This document shows, in pieces, positions 56,069 to 64,000 of a DNA stretch of 64,000 nt (position 1 is its first letter; every line of letters starts with the position of its first letter). Under the pieces are notes generated by a model. That model saw only the letters and a program-made list of their open reading frames with translations, did no database searches and had not been told where the DNA came from. The stretch comes from Microbulbifer sp. A4B17. Its GTDB lineage: Bacteria; Pseudomonadota; Gammaproteobacteria; Pseudomonadales; Cellvibrionaceae. The stretch lies in contig NZ_CP029064.1 of assembly GCF_003076275.1 (NCBI RefSeq), positions 3,234,501-3,298,500 of the forward strand. The letters run 5' to 3'. The position numbers and the translations under genes were made by a program.

Positions 56069-56716
56069 ATGACCCAAAAAGCCATTATCGTCGGGGCTAC
56101 TGGCCTTATCGGTGCACATCTCACCGAACAACTCGCAGGGGAGGAAACCTTTGATGAAATACTTACCCTTACCCGACGACCCCAAGCAGCAGCTAGTACC
56201 AAAGTACACAACCATATTGTCAACTTTGACCGACTAGAGGAAGCCGCTCCTCTTTTCCAGGCGAATACTCTATTTTCCTGCCTGGGCACCACGCGCAAAC
56301 AGGCCGGTAGCCTGGCTGCTCAGTACCGGGTAGACGTTGAGTATCAGTATAAAGCTGCCCAAATGGCGGCTGAGGCAGGGGTAAGTCACTATCTATTGGT
56401 TTCATCCAGTGGAGCTAACAGCAAAAGTGCCAGTGCTTACTTACGGATGAAGGGAGAGCTGGAGGAAAAGATCAAGAAGCTGCCTTTTGAGCGTATCAGC
56501 ATACTGCAACCTTCCCTGCTGCTGGGCAATCGGGGGGATGCCCGACCGGGAGAACAAATCGGAGCTATCCTTCTTCCCCTAATTTGTAAACTGCCCGGCC
56601 TTAAGCGTTACAGGCCCATTGAAGGGCGAGAAGTGGCTGCCAAGATGGTCCGGTTAAGCCAACAAGAGCAAACCGGTATCGAAACTCTGCGCCTGGATCA
56701 GTTATTTACTTCTTGA
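56069..56716 (+). CDS. NAD(P)-binding oxidoreductase (HTATIP2-like short atypical SDR)
   Basis: The 215-residue protein begins with a Rossmann nucleotide-binding loop (IIVGATGLIGAHL), followed by LTLTRRP, FSCLGTTRKQAGS and YLLVSSSGANSKS, then YLRMKGELEEKIKKL with the Tyr-x-x-x-Lys-type arrangement. This is the pattern of atypical short-chain dehydrogenases such as the HTATIP2-type oxidoreductases. The start at 56069 directly precedes the Rossmann strand; the frame is open for 14 further codons upstream but without need for them. GGAAG lies about ten bases before the ATG. Substrate unknown; cytoplasmic. Confidence 0.82.
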   Translation: MTQKAIIVGATGLIGAHLTEQLAGEETFDEILTLTRRPQAAASTKVHNHIVNFDRLEEAAPLFQANTLFSCLGTTRKQAGSLAAQYRVDVEYQYKAAQMAAEAGVSHYLLVSSSGANSKSASAYLRMKGELEEKIKKLPFERISILQPSLLLGNRGDARPGEQIGAILLPLICKLPGLKRYRPIEGREVAAKMVRLSQQEQTGIETLRLDQLFTS

Positions 56717-56776
56717 AGCTCCAAAAGCTGAATCAGGGAGCACTAGAAAAAGTTGATAATTCCCAGACATCCACGT

Positions 56777-57376
56777 TTATTCTTCTATCGTTATTCCTAG
56801 CCAGTGTGGGTATTGGGTCAAAACAATAAGGACAATTGCATCATAAATTGCATGCCAGATTATCACTCCCAACAAGCTTCCGAACACTTGATAAACCACA
56901 CCTAATACCAAGCCAATCCCAAAGGTGACAACAATATATACCCAGGAGGAAAAGTGAAATAGTGCGAATGCAGTAGTGGCGGCCAACACCCCCCAAAAAG
57001 GTGTACTAAGTTCTGACAACCAGGACTGTAAGAATCCCCGAAATAAAAGCTCCTCACAAATTCCGACTACAAGAGCAATTAATAGAAGTTGAAAAAAAGA
57101 CAGTTTTGAAAATAGCGGAATCAAAACCCCTGTCTGTTTCCGCAATAAGTTGCCAAATGATGTATCCGAGCGGGTGAGTAACAGAATTGCTCCGCAGGTA
57201 AAAACCGCTCCAAGAATACCAATTATCACCTGTAACCCCACACCATCACCAATAATCAAAACCTTAGGAGAGGCCAGATAAAAGCCCAGAAAGGCCAGCA
57301 GCAAGCAAACAATCTGAGTACCTATTAATGGGAGAAAAACTGGTGGGTTCCCTTCTTTTTGGTCAACAGCATCCAT
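56777..57376 (-). CDS. CPBP family intramembrane metalloprotease 1
   Basis: This is a 199-residue membrane protein with the CPBP (Abi) glutamate/histidine motifs: EELLFRGFLQSWL near residue 110, FALFHFSSW near 138, and WHAIYDA near 180. These residues form the active site of the Rce1-like intramembrane proteases. About six hydrophobic segments are present. It is a clear paralogue of the protein at 58362-58973, sharing PLFSKL, GICEELLFRGFLQSWLS and GVIIWHAIYD-type strings. A GGGAAG ribosome site precedes the ATG. In bacteria such proteins act in bacteriocin self-protection or in anchoring; the target here is unknown. Confidence 0.85.
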   Translation of the reverse strand: MDAVDQKEGNPPVFLPLIGTQIVCLLLAFLGFYLASPKVLIIGDGVGLQVIIGILGAVFTCGAILLLTRSDTSFGNLLRKQTGVLIPLFSKLSFFQLLLIALVVGICEELLFRGFLQSWLSELSTPFWGVLAATTAFALFHFSSWVYIVVTFGIGLVLGVVYQVFGSLLGVIIWHAIYDAIVLIVLTQYPHWLGITIEE

Positions 57377-57756
57377 TTATGACTTCCCTTTATTGAAAAA
57401 TTTAATAACCTGAAAGGGCTTAGGGGCAAAGCAATTACGTCTCAAGAGAGTCTATTTACTACAAATGAAATCTGATGGAACAAATTGCCAACAACATAGG
57501 CTCATTAATGTAACAAAATTTTTTTAGAGTCATTCCAGTGCCAACTACAAAACCGACAGGGAATTAAGTGACATTATCGTCTTCCGAAAACCGGTTCAAC
57601 TGCTTTCACAGGGAAAGGATATATAAGTGCTATGCTCGACATTGGGAAAGTACTGCCGAACTCATGACTCAGGGAAGTAAGTAATGCCCTAGTTTCCTTT
57701 ACGACTGATTGACATATTCTGTGCCGCACCTGACTGCACAGCAACGAACTCCTATC
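57377..57756. other. Intergenic region between CPBP 1 and the ExoD-type gene
   Basis: The region is divergent and AT-rich; no gene, repeat or known RNA is recognised in its 380 bases. The TTG at 57709 and GTG at 57721 are possible upstream starts for the ExoD-type gene, but lack ribosome sites. Confidence 0.4.
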
Positions 57757-58338
57757 ATGGAACAAGAGATCATAGGGCTGGGCCAGCTGCTGAAAGATAT
57801 CGAGGCAAAAAGCCAGGGGCGGGAGCATATCTCTATCCGGCATGTAATTGAGGCTGTAGGCCTCAGATCCTTTGCCCCTTTCCTTATCGTAATTGGACTG
57901 ATCTTGTTTTCCCCTCTCAGCGGTATTCCAGGACTATCCACCGCTATGGGTGTTTTACTGCTACTGGTCGCGATACAACTGCTGCTTCATCGCAAACATA
58001 TCTGGCTTCCACAATGGCTTCTCAATCGCTCCATTTCCAGTAGAAAGCTTATGAATGCGCTGCATTGGATGCAAAGACCGGCGCGCTTTGCCGACCGCTG
58101 GATTCAGCCAAGAATGGAGTTTATTGTCCGCAGCTATGGGACTTATGCTATTGCCACTACGTGCACAGTTATCGCCTTGACCCTGCCTTTGATGGAAGTA
58201 GTGCCCTTCTCTGCCTCAACTGTAGGCCTCGCCCTTACAATTTTTGGGCTGGCCCTGGCAGCCCGAGATGGGCTTCTTGCCCTGATTGCATTTATCATCA
58301 CCGTATCAGTATTACTGCTGATTATTGCCGCGATATAA
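57757..58338 (+). CDS. ExoD-type exopolysaccharide synthesis protein
   Basis: The 193-residue membrane protein matches ExoD: an N-terminal helical segment (ISIRHVIEAVGLRSFAPFL), then hydrophobic segments with the conserved FSPLSGIPGLSTAMGVLLLLVAIQ-like region (given here in part: PLSGIPGLSTAMG). The middle is basic, with WLLNRSISSRKLMNAL, and three hydrophobic segments lie at the C-terminus. ExoD proteins affect exopolysaccharide production and alkali tolerance in rhizobia, though the mechanism is not known. The ATG at 57757 gives the normal family N-terminus; an alternative TTG sixteen codons upstream is less likely. It lies between two CPBP genes on the opposite strand. Confidence 0.82.
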   Translation: MEQEIIGLGQLLKDIEAKSQGREHISIRHVIEAVGLRSFAPFLIVIGLILFSPLSGIPGLSTAMGVLLLLVAIQLLLHRKHIWLPQWLLNRSISSRKLMNALHWMQRPARFADRWIQPRMEFIVRSYGTYAIATTCTVIALTLPLMEVVPFSASTVGLALTIFGLALAARDGLLALIAFIITVSVLLLIIAAI

Positions 58339-58361
58339 AGTAAGCGCGCGGATGTTGGCCG

Positions 58362-58973
58362 CTAATCTCGCCTGGAAATTTCATTGTCCATTCCCAACAT
58401 GTGGGGAAAACGGACTATGGCAAAAATCGCGAACAGATCATAAATCGAGTGCCACACCATAACCCCCACCAGCCCCCCGGACATCTGGTAAAAGATTCCT
58501 AAAATAAGTCCGATCATAAAAGTGAGGAAGAAGTAAACCCAGGACGCACAATGCAACAGCGCAAATATCAGCGACGCCCCCAACAACCCTAAAAATGGCG
58601 AACTGAGCTGCGAGAGCCACGACTGTAAGAAACCACGAAACAGCAGTTCCTCACAAATACCGGCGGCAATGGCCACCCATACCATTTGCGAGGAAGTTAA
58701 TTTAGAGAACAGCGGGGTCAACTGAAGGCAGTGTCGCCGCAATATATTCCCGAAAAGGGTCTCAGAGCGGGCCAGTATCATCACAACAGAGAAAGTCACA
58801 ACAGCGCCCAACAGTCCTAGAAACAGCTGCAACCAAACCCTGTCCCCAAATACTGAAATCTCTACAGGAGCAAGGTATAGACCTAAAGCTGCAAGCAACA
58901 GGCAACCCAGCTGAATATCCATTAAAAAAAAGAAAACCGGCAGGCTCCGCCTTACCGGGCTCGTTACTTCCAT
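58362..58973 (-). CDS. CPBP family intramembrane metalloprotease 2
   Basis: The second CPBP protein has 203 residues from the ATG at 58973, which has an AGGAAAGG ribosome site. The frame is open 22 codons further upstream, but that part overlaps the upstream gene and has no ribosome site. Motifs: EELLFRGFLQSWLSQ, FALLHCASW and WHSIYDL. It is paralogous to CPBP 1 along the full length. It follows the GDYXXLXY gene closely and may be co-transcribed with it and the DUF2157 gene. Confidence 0.85.
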   Translation of the reverse strand: MEVTSPVRRSLPVFFFLMDIQLGCLLLAALGLYLAPVEISVFGDRVWLQLFLGLLGAVVTFSVVMILARSETLFGNILRRHCLQLTPLFSKLTSSQMVWVAIAAGICEELLFRGFLQSWLSQLSSPFLGLLGASLIFALLHCASWVYFFLTFMIGLILGIFYQMSGGLVGVMVWHSIYDLFAIFAIVRFPHMLGMDNEISRRD

Positions 58974-58992
58974 TCCTGGCCTTTCCTTTTTC

Positions 58993-59520
58993 TTATTGAT
59001 TTCCTGAGCCCCTGACGACCTTAAGGCTCGCCCGCCCATCGGCAGAGATCATCAAATCGGCCACGCCGCCATCTCGCAATTGCTTTTCGAGATCCAATGC
59101 TTTTTCTTTTGGGGCGAAATAGGCTTCAATACCATAGCGAACCTGGTAACCGTCTGACGAATTCCAGAAACTGTTGCCGGCTATACGCCCCCGGATAAAA
59201 ATACCACTCTGCGGCTGCTCAAGACTGACAGAAGCCAGTTCATACAAGCCGGAAGTCCCTTTTTGTAGGCTCACATAGACCACCTCCCCCTGACGCAGGC
59301 GGCCACGCCCTTTAAATAAAGCTTTATCCAAGGTGGAGAAGGGGTAGCTTAATCGAGCATAGTTACCCCGGAACAGGGATCTCGGGTCCACAGGAACTGT
59401 TTTTACTGAAACAGGCTCGCCCGTCCAAATTGGCATCTGGGCTTTTACATACATTCCCACCAGAATAAAAAACTGCACTGCAATGGCGGCAACCAATCCA
59501 ATCACAATCCCAGGCTTCAT
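58993..59520 (-). CDS. GDYXXLXY domain membrane-anchored protein
   Basis: The 175-residue protein has one N-terminal membrane segment (IVIGLVAAIAVQFFILVGMYV) and the family motif GNYARLSY near residue 55, preceded by VDPRSLFRG. The mature part is extracytoplasmic, about 145 residues. GDYXXLXY genes regularly follow DUF2157 or DUF4401 genes; here the ATG at 59520 overlaps the DUF2157 stop by four bases (ATGA), confirming the start and the coupling. Function unknown. Confidence 0.88.
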   Translation of the reverse strand: MKPGIVIGLVAAIAVQFFILVGMYVKAQMPIWTGEPVSVKTVPVDPRSLFRGNYARLSYPFSTLDKALFKGRGRLRQGEVVYVSLQKGTSGLYELASVSLEQPQSGIFIRGRIAGNSFWNSSDGYQVRYGIEAYFAPKEKALDLEKQLRDGGVADLMISADGRASLKVVRGSGNQ

Positions 59521-60833
59521 CGCATACTCCCCTCGGTCTGGTGATACTTCCAATACCTGGCCGCTGCCAGTAACAGAGCTGCGAATAGAATAAACAGAAG
59601 GGCAGCACCCACATAATCGCCAATCAAATCAATATAGCGCAGCAATGCGGTCAGTAGGATCGCCATAACCCCAAGAAAGAAATAGTGTGAGATACCATCG
59701 TGAATCCCCCTGAAGATCAACCAGATCCCAGTGGCAATCAAGGCAACATTGGTGAGAATTTGTAGCCATATCGCGTAATCACTGGAATCAATGGTCGTCA
59801 CAACAGCGAGCACAGTGACAAATACACCACATATCCCCAACCCAAACATCGTTCTATGAGCGAGTAACGCCAGTACTATAGCCATGACGGCCATAGTTCC
59901 TACGACCGCCCACATGGATGGTAAGTGGCTCCAGGGACCCCCTATCAACTCCTCCCAGGGAAATTCAAAACTGAATATCAGCAATCCAATTAAAGTAAAT
60001 CGAAGGCACCAGACAGAGATAACCGCCGCATAGTCCTTTGCTATTGCCGATGTACGAGTTGCGAGCCAATGGGCGAAGCAATACATAAGAATAAAGAAGG
60101 AAACTGCAACCGCCAGGTTCTCCGGGTAAACATCCGCACGGAACTTGCCATCCTGCAGACGCCAAAACTCTGACAAAGAAAACTCCAGCCAAAACCCTAA
60201 TCCAAATATAAAGGTCAACAGGAGTACCACACTCCCCCGACCGCTCAGCAATATATAGAGGGCTCCTATCAGGAAGATTGGAAACAGAGCGGGATAAAAA
60301 CCCAGGCTCGACTCCAGGAAGAACCACAACAGAGCCAATAACAAAGCCTGCTGCGCAATCCATGGACTGCGAGTAATCAACGCAAATGGCAAGCTGCCCA
60401 GTGCCCACCAGAAAATACCGTCTGGCATGTGTTCACCGAGATGGTATATCTGCGAGATCAAAATAATCGCCGCACCAAAGAACAGGTTACCCAGTAGAAA
60501 CAGGCCCTCTCCAGCTTTCTTGTCTCCCGACAGGTAAACCTTAAATGCCACACCTTGGGTAATCAGGGTCAATGCAATCAGCCCCCCCATTCTCAGGCCC
60601 CTGGGGATCTCTTCCCAATTGGCCCCGATCAGGGTGATCACCGCTAACCCTATAAACAGGTACGCCAGCCCAACCAAGATGCTGTACCCCAGAGTTCGCT
60701 CCTGAGCCCGGTGATAATCCACTTGATAACGGGCACAGATCTGCTCGGCCTGAGACTCACTGATAACACCATCCTCAACCCAATCACCGGCCTCGCGAGC
60801 CAGGTCATGCTTCAGTAACCGAATCAATCGCAT
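59517..60833 (-). CDS. DUF2157 multi-helix membrane protein
   Basis: The 438-residue protein has a soluble N-terminal helical part (LAREAGDWVEDGVISESQAEQI, here spanning residues ~10-31) followed by about 12-13 hydrophobic segments. The DUF2157 hallmark GYSILVGLAYLFIGLAVITLIGANWEEIPRGLR is visible in part (LIGANWEEIPRGLRM near residue 70). It is an inner-membrane protein of unknown function. It is normally paired with GDYXXLXY and often DUF4401 proteins; the DUF4401 partner is absent here. The start is an ATG. Confidence 0.87.
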   Translation of the reverse strand: MRLIRLLKHDLAREAGDWVEDGVISESQAEQICARYQVDYHRAQERTLGYSILVGLAYLFIGLAVITLIGANWEEIPRGLRMGGLIALTLITQGVAFKVYLSGDKKAGEGLFLLGNLFFGAAIILISQIYHLGEHMPDGIFWWALGSLPFALITRSPWIAQQALLLALLWFFLESSLGFYPALFPIFLIGALYILLSGRGSVVLLLTFIFGLGFWLEFSLSEFWRLQDGKFRADVYPENLAVAVSFFILMYCFAHWLATRTSAIAKDYAAVISVWCLRFTLIGLLIFSFEFPWEELIGGPWSHLPSMWAVVGTMAVMAIVLALLAHRTMFGLGICGVFVTVLAVVTTIDSSDYAIWLQILTNVALIATGIWLIFRGIHDGISHYFFLGVMAILLTALLRYIDLIGDYVGAALLFILFAALLLAAARYWKYHQTEGSMR

Positions 60834-60963
60834 AGATGCGCCTTGTAAAAATTACCCATACCTTCTGGGTGGGTATTAACACTTTGGTCCCGAGTATCCC
60901 CGATGTATCCAGCGACCTCAAATTGGTACGGATTGAAGGTTAAATTATCGCCAGACGGGCTAA

Positions 60964-61000
60964 ATAGCAGAAAACTATCTCAAGCATTTAAATTGTTAAT
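60964..61000 (+). promoter_or_regulatory. Candidate OxyR operator upstream of ahpC
   Basis: ATAGCAGAAAACTAT at 60964-60978 fits the OxyR half-site ATAG-N7-CTAT exactly in its outer tetrads. Seven bases later a second, weaker half-site (ATTTAAATTGTTAAT) follows at 60986-61000, giving the spacing of a tetramer site. It ends 75 bases before the ahpC start. A possible -10 (GATAAT) lies at 61012-61017. Confidence 0.6.
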
Positions 61001-61075
61001 TTCTATTAAAAGATAATCAACAATAGTGTGGACGGCATCAAAGTTAAGAATTAAGCACCCAATAAGGAGCTATTC

Positions 61076-61642
61076 ATGTCCCGCTATATCGAATCAGAAC
61101 TCAAACCCTTCAATGCCAAAGCCTACCAAAACGGTGAGTTTCACGACGTCAGTGACTCTGATGTCAAAGGCAAGTGGGCAGTATTCTTCTTCTACCCCGC
61201 AGACTTCACCTTTGTTTGCCCTACTGAGCTGGGTGACCTGGCGGATAACTATGAAGAGTTTAAGAAGCTGGGCGTGGAGATCTATTCAGTTTCTACCGAC
61301 ACCCACTTCACTCACAAGGCCTGGCACGACTCCTCCGAAACCATTGGTAAAATCCAATACCCGATGATCGGTGATCCCACCGGCACTATTACCCGCAATT
61401 TCGGTGTGATGATCGAAGAAGAAGGCATTGCCGACCGTGGCACCTTCGTTATCGACCCCGAGGGCCGTATTCAAATCGTGGAAATCACTGCCGGCGGTAT
61501 TGGCCGCGATGCCAGTGAACTACTGCGCAAAATCAAAGCCGCCCAATACATCGCTGCTCACCCCGGTGAAGTTTGCCCAGCGAAATGGAAGGAAGGTGCG
61601 GAAACCCTGGCACCGTCTCTCGACCTGGTAGGTAAAATTTAA
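61076..61642 (+). CDS. ahpC: Alkyl hydroperoxide reductase subunit C (2-Cys peroxiredoxin)
   Basis: AhpC reduces hydrogen peroxide and organic peroxides in the cytoplasm. The 188 residues equal the E. coli length. The peroxidatic Cys lies in [16 protein letters not shown] near residue 48 and the resolving Cys in [10 protein letters not shown] near 167. The terminal helix ends SLDLVGKI, the form of typical 2-Cys enzymes. The ribosome site AAGGAG precedes the ATG. ahpF is not adjacent. The OxyR-type operator upstream suggests peroxide induction. Confidence 0.96.
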   Translation: MSRYIESELKPFNAKAYQNGEFHDVSDSDVKGKWAVFFFYPADFTFVCPTELGDLADNYEEFKKLGVEIYSVSTDTHFTHKAWHDSSETIGKIQYPMIGDPTGTITRNFGVMIEEEGIADRGTFVIDPEGRIQIVEITAGGIGRDASELLRKIKAAQYIAAHPGEVCPAKWKEGAETLAPSLDLVGKI

Positions 61643-61677
61643 AATCCCCCAAGCCCTCACAGGATTGGAATCGGCTT

Positions 61678-61697
61678 TGCCCACCTTTTGGTGGGCA
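61678..61697 (+). terminator. Hairpin after ahpC
   Basis: TGCCCACC and GGTGGGCA form an 8-bp stem with a TTTT loop, 35 bases after ahpC. The following bases (TTGTCG) are only partly T-rich. Probable terminator. Confidence 0.6.
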
Positions 61698-61837
61698 TTG
61701 TCGTGAATCAGATTTCGCTAATCGGTGTTATTGGCTTCTTTGCTTCGCAATGAGTGACAAAAGCAAGCAACATACAACCCCTCCCAAGAGGAACACAGGA
61801 ACTACAAAGATTGCTGTTTGTATTCCATAACTTTCAT

Positions 61838-62920
61838 CTAACCCCCCACCAAAGCATGCGCCAGAATCAAGAAAATTCCCCCCATGCCTAAGGAGAACGA
61901 AACTGTAAAAGGTGGATTCTTACTACAATGTGTCAACCATTCCATTGCATAAGGAAACAAATAGGATAGTGTCAATCCACATACAGGGAACCATAGAGGA
62001 CTCACCCAGTAGCCCAGAGAAAATACGGCTGCTGTCGATAAAAAAGAGACTATCAACCAGAAAAAAGCACTTCCCTTCAGCAGGATAAAAGTGAAGGCCA
62101 CTCTCCCTAAACAAAGCAATCCGAAAAAGATTGAAAGTAAAATATCCGCCTCAACGGCCCAGTGCCCTCCCCTAGCTTCAAGAAGTAGTACCATCCTACT
62201 CGCCAATATATGTTCGGCGCCGTTGTAGGCAGAAACAATAAACCCACCACCAATTGCGATCCACCACTCTTTCGGTTCTTTATCTCGTTGGCTTGTCTCT
62301 TTATAGGCGCCAGGGTTAAAAGAACTCCCATTTTTCCTCAGCTTTCCTTTTCTTCTTATTAATCCAGACAAGATAAAAAATAATATGCTTGCCGCTAGCC
62401 CCCCAAACAAATAAAAGCCGCCCTCCCATCCAAAGTGAAATTTATACAACAATCCGGGTAACAAAGGAGACAATATGGAGGCCATCCCATAGGTACTATG
62501 TAATCCACAATAACCTTGACGAGTTAAGTTTTCAGGCACAAAAAGAGGAATTGCCACATTAATCAAAACCATGCTCCCGCCGGCACCCAAACCAAAAAGG
62601 AAGCTGCCCAGAATAAGCAGGGTAAACGAGTGCAGATATCCAGAGATACCTGAAAGTACCGACCCTACTCCCATAAAAACTACGAATAATGCTAATCCAG
62701 AGATCACTCTTATTTTTTTCACCCAGAGAGACCCTGACAAAGTCATAAGTAAGGCAGAAAAAGTGGACAGGAAGAAAAAGGTGGAGCCCTTCGTTGGGGA
62801 AACAGAAAAGAAATCTAAAATCTTGGGGTAAATTGGATCTTTATAGACCTCTATAAAGCCCAGTAAAAATAGAGCCCCATAGCATGACAACAATCCAAAC
62901 CAGTAGATGTTGCGTTTCAC
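61838..62920 (-). CDS. MFS transporter (12-helix type)
   Basis: The 360-residue protein has about 10-12 hydrophobic segments. It belongs to the MFS by its pattern, with LGSFLFGLGAGGSMVLINV in the fourth-fifth helix region and HSTYGMASILSPLLPGLL in the fifth-sixth helices. It lacks the DHA2 signatures of the other three MFS proteins in the window and is shorter than most MFS proteins. The GTG start overlaps the stop of the oxidoreductase gene by four bases (GTGA), so it is translated with it. The pair suggests uptake and oxidation of a sugar or a related polyol; the substrate is unknown. Confidence 0.75.
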   Translation of the reverse strand: MKRNIYWFGLLSCYGALFLLGFIEVYKDPIYPKILDFFSVSPTKGSTFFFLSTFSALLMTLSGSLWVKKIRVISGLALFVVFMGVGSVLSGISGYLHSFTLLILGSFLFGLGAGGSMVLINVAIPLFVPENLTRQGYCGLHSTYGMASILSPLLPGLLYKFHFGWEGGFYLFGGLAASILFFILSGLIRRKGKLRKNGSSFNPGAYKETSQRDKEPKEWWIAIGGGFIVSAYNGAEHILASRMVLLLEARGGHWAVEADILLSIFFGLLCLGRVAFTFILLKGSAFFWLIVSFLSTAAVFSLGYWVSPLWFPVCGLTLSYLFPYAMEWLTHCSKNPPFTVSFSLGMGGIFLILAHALVGG

Positions 62921-63999
62921 GCAGCCCTTCTTTTGATATATTGATCACATTCTTCAATCATTCGGATTGCTTGTATAGAATCGGCAAGAGGAAGATCCGG
63001 TGATTCTCTTAAATTTTTTTCAATACATAACTGAACGGCCTGTGCCTCATAATAAAGTCCCTCAGAATTTGGATAATTAAACCTACCTCTTATTCTCGGC
63101 AACGGGAATTCGTACAACTTAGTCTCATTATCTGTCCTTCGATCACCGGTGATCCGCGTCACTGACACCTTAGTTGGACAATGTGCCGGGGCAAACACTT
63201 TTATCCGCCCTTCGGTACCATAGATCTCCAACTCTTCCGCACCTTCAACCAGATGACTCCAGGAAACTACAGCTGTTGATCCACTATCGAAGTGAGCATA
63301 AATGAGTCCGGCACCATCCTCCTGGAAACCGTAGTTATCCAGCACCCCAGAGAACTCCAGGTCTGATATCCCCCTACCCAATACCATCAGCGCCGTGTGA
63401 ACAGGATACACACCGGCATCCATACCAGCTCCCACCTTCCATTTCGGAGACTGCAGCCCTTCATCCTTGCGCAGGTCAAAGCTCAAATCTGCACGAAGCT
63501 GGCTTACCTTACCTATATTTCCAAGATTAATAATATCTCTACAGTATTTAATAGCAGGGAAGAACCTCATCCACATCCCTTCCATACAAAACAGCTGTTT
63601 TTTATTGGCAAGCTTTTTAATCCTTACAGCATCCTCAACCGTTAGCGCCAAAGGTTTTTCAATAAGAACAGGCTTACCTGCCATTAAAGCTAATTCAGCA
63701 TGTTGTCGGTGTAGCTCAGGGATAGTTGCAATATAGACAATGTCAATATCAGGATCAGAAACAAGTTCCAGGTAACTGCCATAAGCCCGAGTTGCTCCAT
63801 GTCTATTTGCAAACTCTCTCGCTCTATTAAAATCCCTGGAAGCTACAGCAAAGACTTCCGAGGAATCCAGGTAATCGAGGACTAGTGCAAAATCATTTGC
63901 TATTCTTCCACAGCCTATAAATCCCCAGCGAAGCCTTCTCAAAGGTAACTTTTTAGCACTTTGATGACTGGTCAAGTCTAATTGCTTAGGTAAATACCC
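62917..63999 (-). CDS. Gfo/Idh/MocA family oxidoreductase, possibly cut by the window edge
   Basis: This is an NAD(P)-dependent dehydrogenase of sugars or similar molecules. The Rossmann loop is WGFIGCGRIANDFA near the N-terminus. The string VLIEKPLALTVEDA near residue 105 holds the family EKP motif with its catalytic Lys. GMWMRFFPAIKY and GVYPVHTALMVLG lie further on, the latter in the DAGVYP form typical of the C-terminal domain. Length from the TTG at 63975 is 352 residues, normal for the family. The frame stays open to the right edge (no stop, no ATG), so the real start may be beyond the window. It overlaps the MFS gene that follows. Confidence 0.88.
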   Translation of the reverse strand, partial: GYLPKQLDLTSHQSAKKLPLRRLRWGFIGCGRIANDFALVLDYLDSSEVFAVASRDFNRAREFANRHGATRAYGSYLELVSDPDIDIVYIATIPELHRQHAELALMAGKPVLIEKPLALTVEDAVRIKKLANKKQLFCMEGMWMRFFPAIKYCRDIINLGNIGKVSQLRADLSFDLRKDEGLQSPKWKVGAGMDAGVYPVHTALMVLGRGISDLEFSGVLDNYGFQEDGAGLIYAHFDSGSTAVVSWSHLVEGAEELEIYGTEGRIKVFAPAHCPTKVSVTRITGDRRTDNETKLYEFPLPRIRGRFNYPNSEGLYYEAQAVQLCIEKNLRESPDLPLADSIQAIRMIEECDQYIKRRAA

Positions 64000-64000
64000 C

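Noticed and set aside
1..64000. CRISPR array, rRNA, tRNA genes or an integrase
   Set aside because: No regularly spaced repeats, no tRNA cloverleaf and no integrase or intact transposase were found by eye.

Overview
The window looks like a chromosome segment of a marine gammaproteobacterium of moderate G+C content. The gene set (MiaE, AcnB, AhpC, a DUF1289 protein, a Tus-family protein, many exported and beta-barrel proteins) would fit the Cellvibrionales, for example a Microbulbifer-like organism. That placement is inference from gene content, not a measured phylogeny.

Layout. (1) 0.6-5.9 kb holds housekeeping genes: miaE (-), a Tus-family replication-terminator protein (+), a DUF1289 protein (-) and acnB (+) with a strong terminator. 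(2) 6.3-24.9 kb is an AT-rich accessory region. It contains a sulfotransferase, a large two-part protein with a glycosyltransferase-like N-terminus and an alginate-lyase-like C-terminus, two DHA2-type MFS exporters plus the frameshifted remnant of another, a broken curlin-repeat (amyloid) gene, two small secreted proteins, long gene-poor stretches, and an RHS/YD-repeat polymorphic-toxin locus. That locus has three consecutive genes: an exported YD-repeat shell, an RHS core + Hint + toxin tip, and a candidate immunity gene. (3) 25.0-53.4 kb is a 28-kb all-minus-strand cluster and the most interesting part of the window. In transcription order it encodes a small exported coiled-coil/beta protein, an exported TPR/coiled-coil protein, two TPR lipoproteins, a small periplasmic protein, one TolQ/MotA-type and two TolR/ExbD-type proteins, and a TonB-like protein with an AgmX/PglI-type C-terminus. 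After a strong hairpin come a 4349-residue secreted DUF11-repeat protein and a 1730-residue protein with three OmpA-like domains and a predicted outer-membrane barrel. (4) 53.7-64 kb holds a third intact DHA2 MFS gene, a DUF4174 protein, an NAD(P)-binding oxidoreductase, two paralogous CPBP proteases flanking an ExoD-type protein, a DUF2157/GDYXXLXY gene pair, ahpC with a good OxyR-type operator, and an MFS + Gfo/Idh/MocA pair that may run off the right edge.

How the genes may work together. The one-TolQ/two-TolR arrangement, the TPR lipoproteins and the AgmX/PglI-type protein match the composition of the Agl/Glt gliding machinery known from Myxococcus (AglR + AglQ/AglS motor, Glt envelope proteins). 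Here they stand directly upstream of a giant secreted repeat protein and a peptidoglycan-binding/outer-membrane partner. My working hypothesis is a proton-motive-force-driven trans-envelope machine that exports, anchors or moves a giant surface protein. The RHS locus is a probable contact-dependent or secreted toxin with its immunity protein. The curlin gene is a dead or dying amyloid gene.
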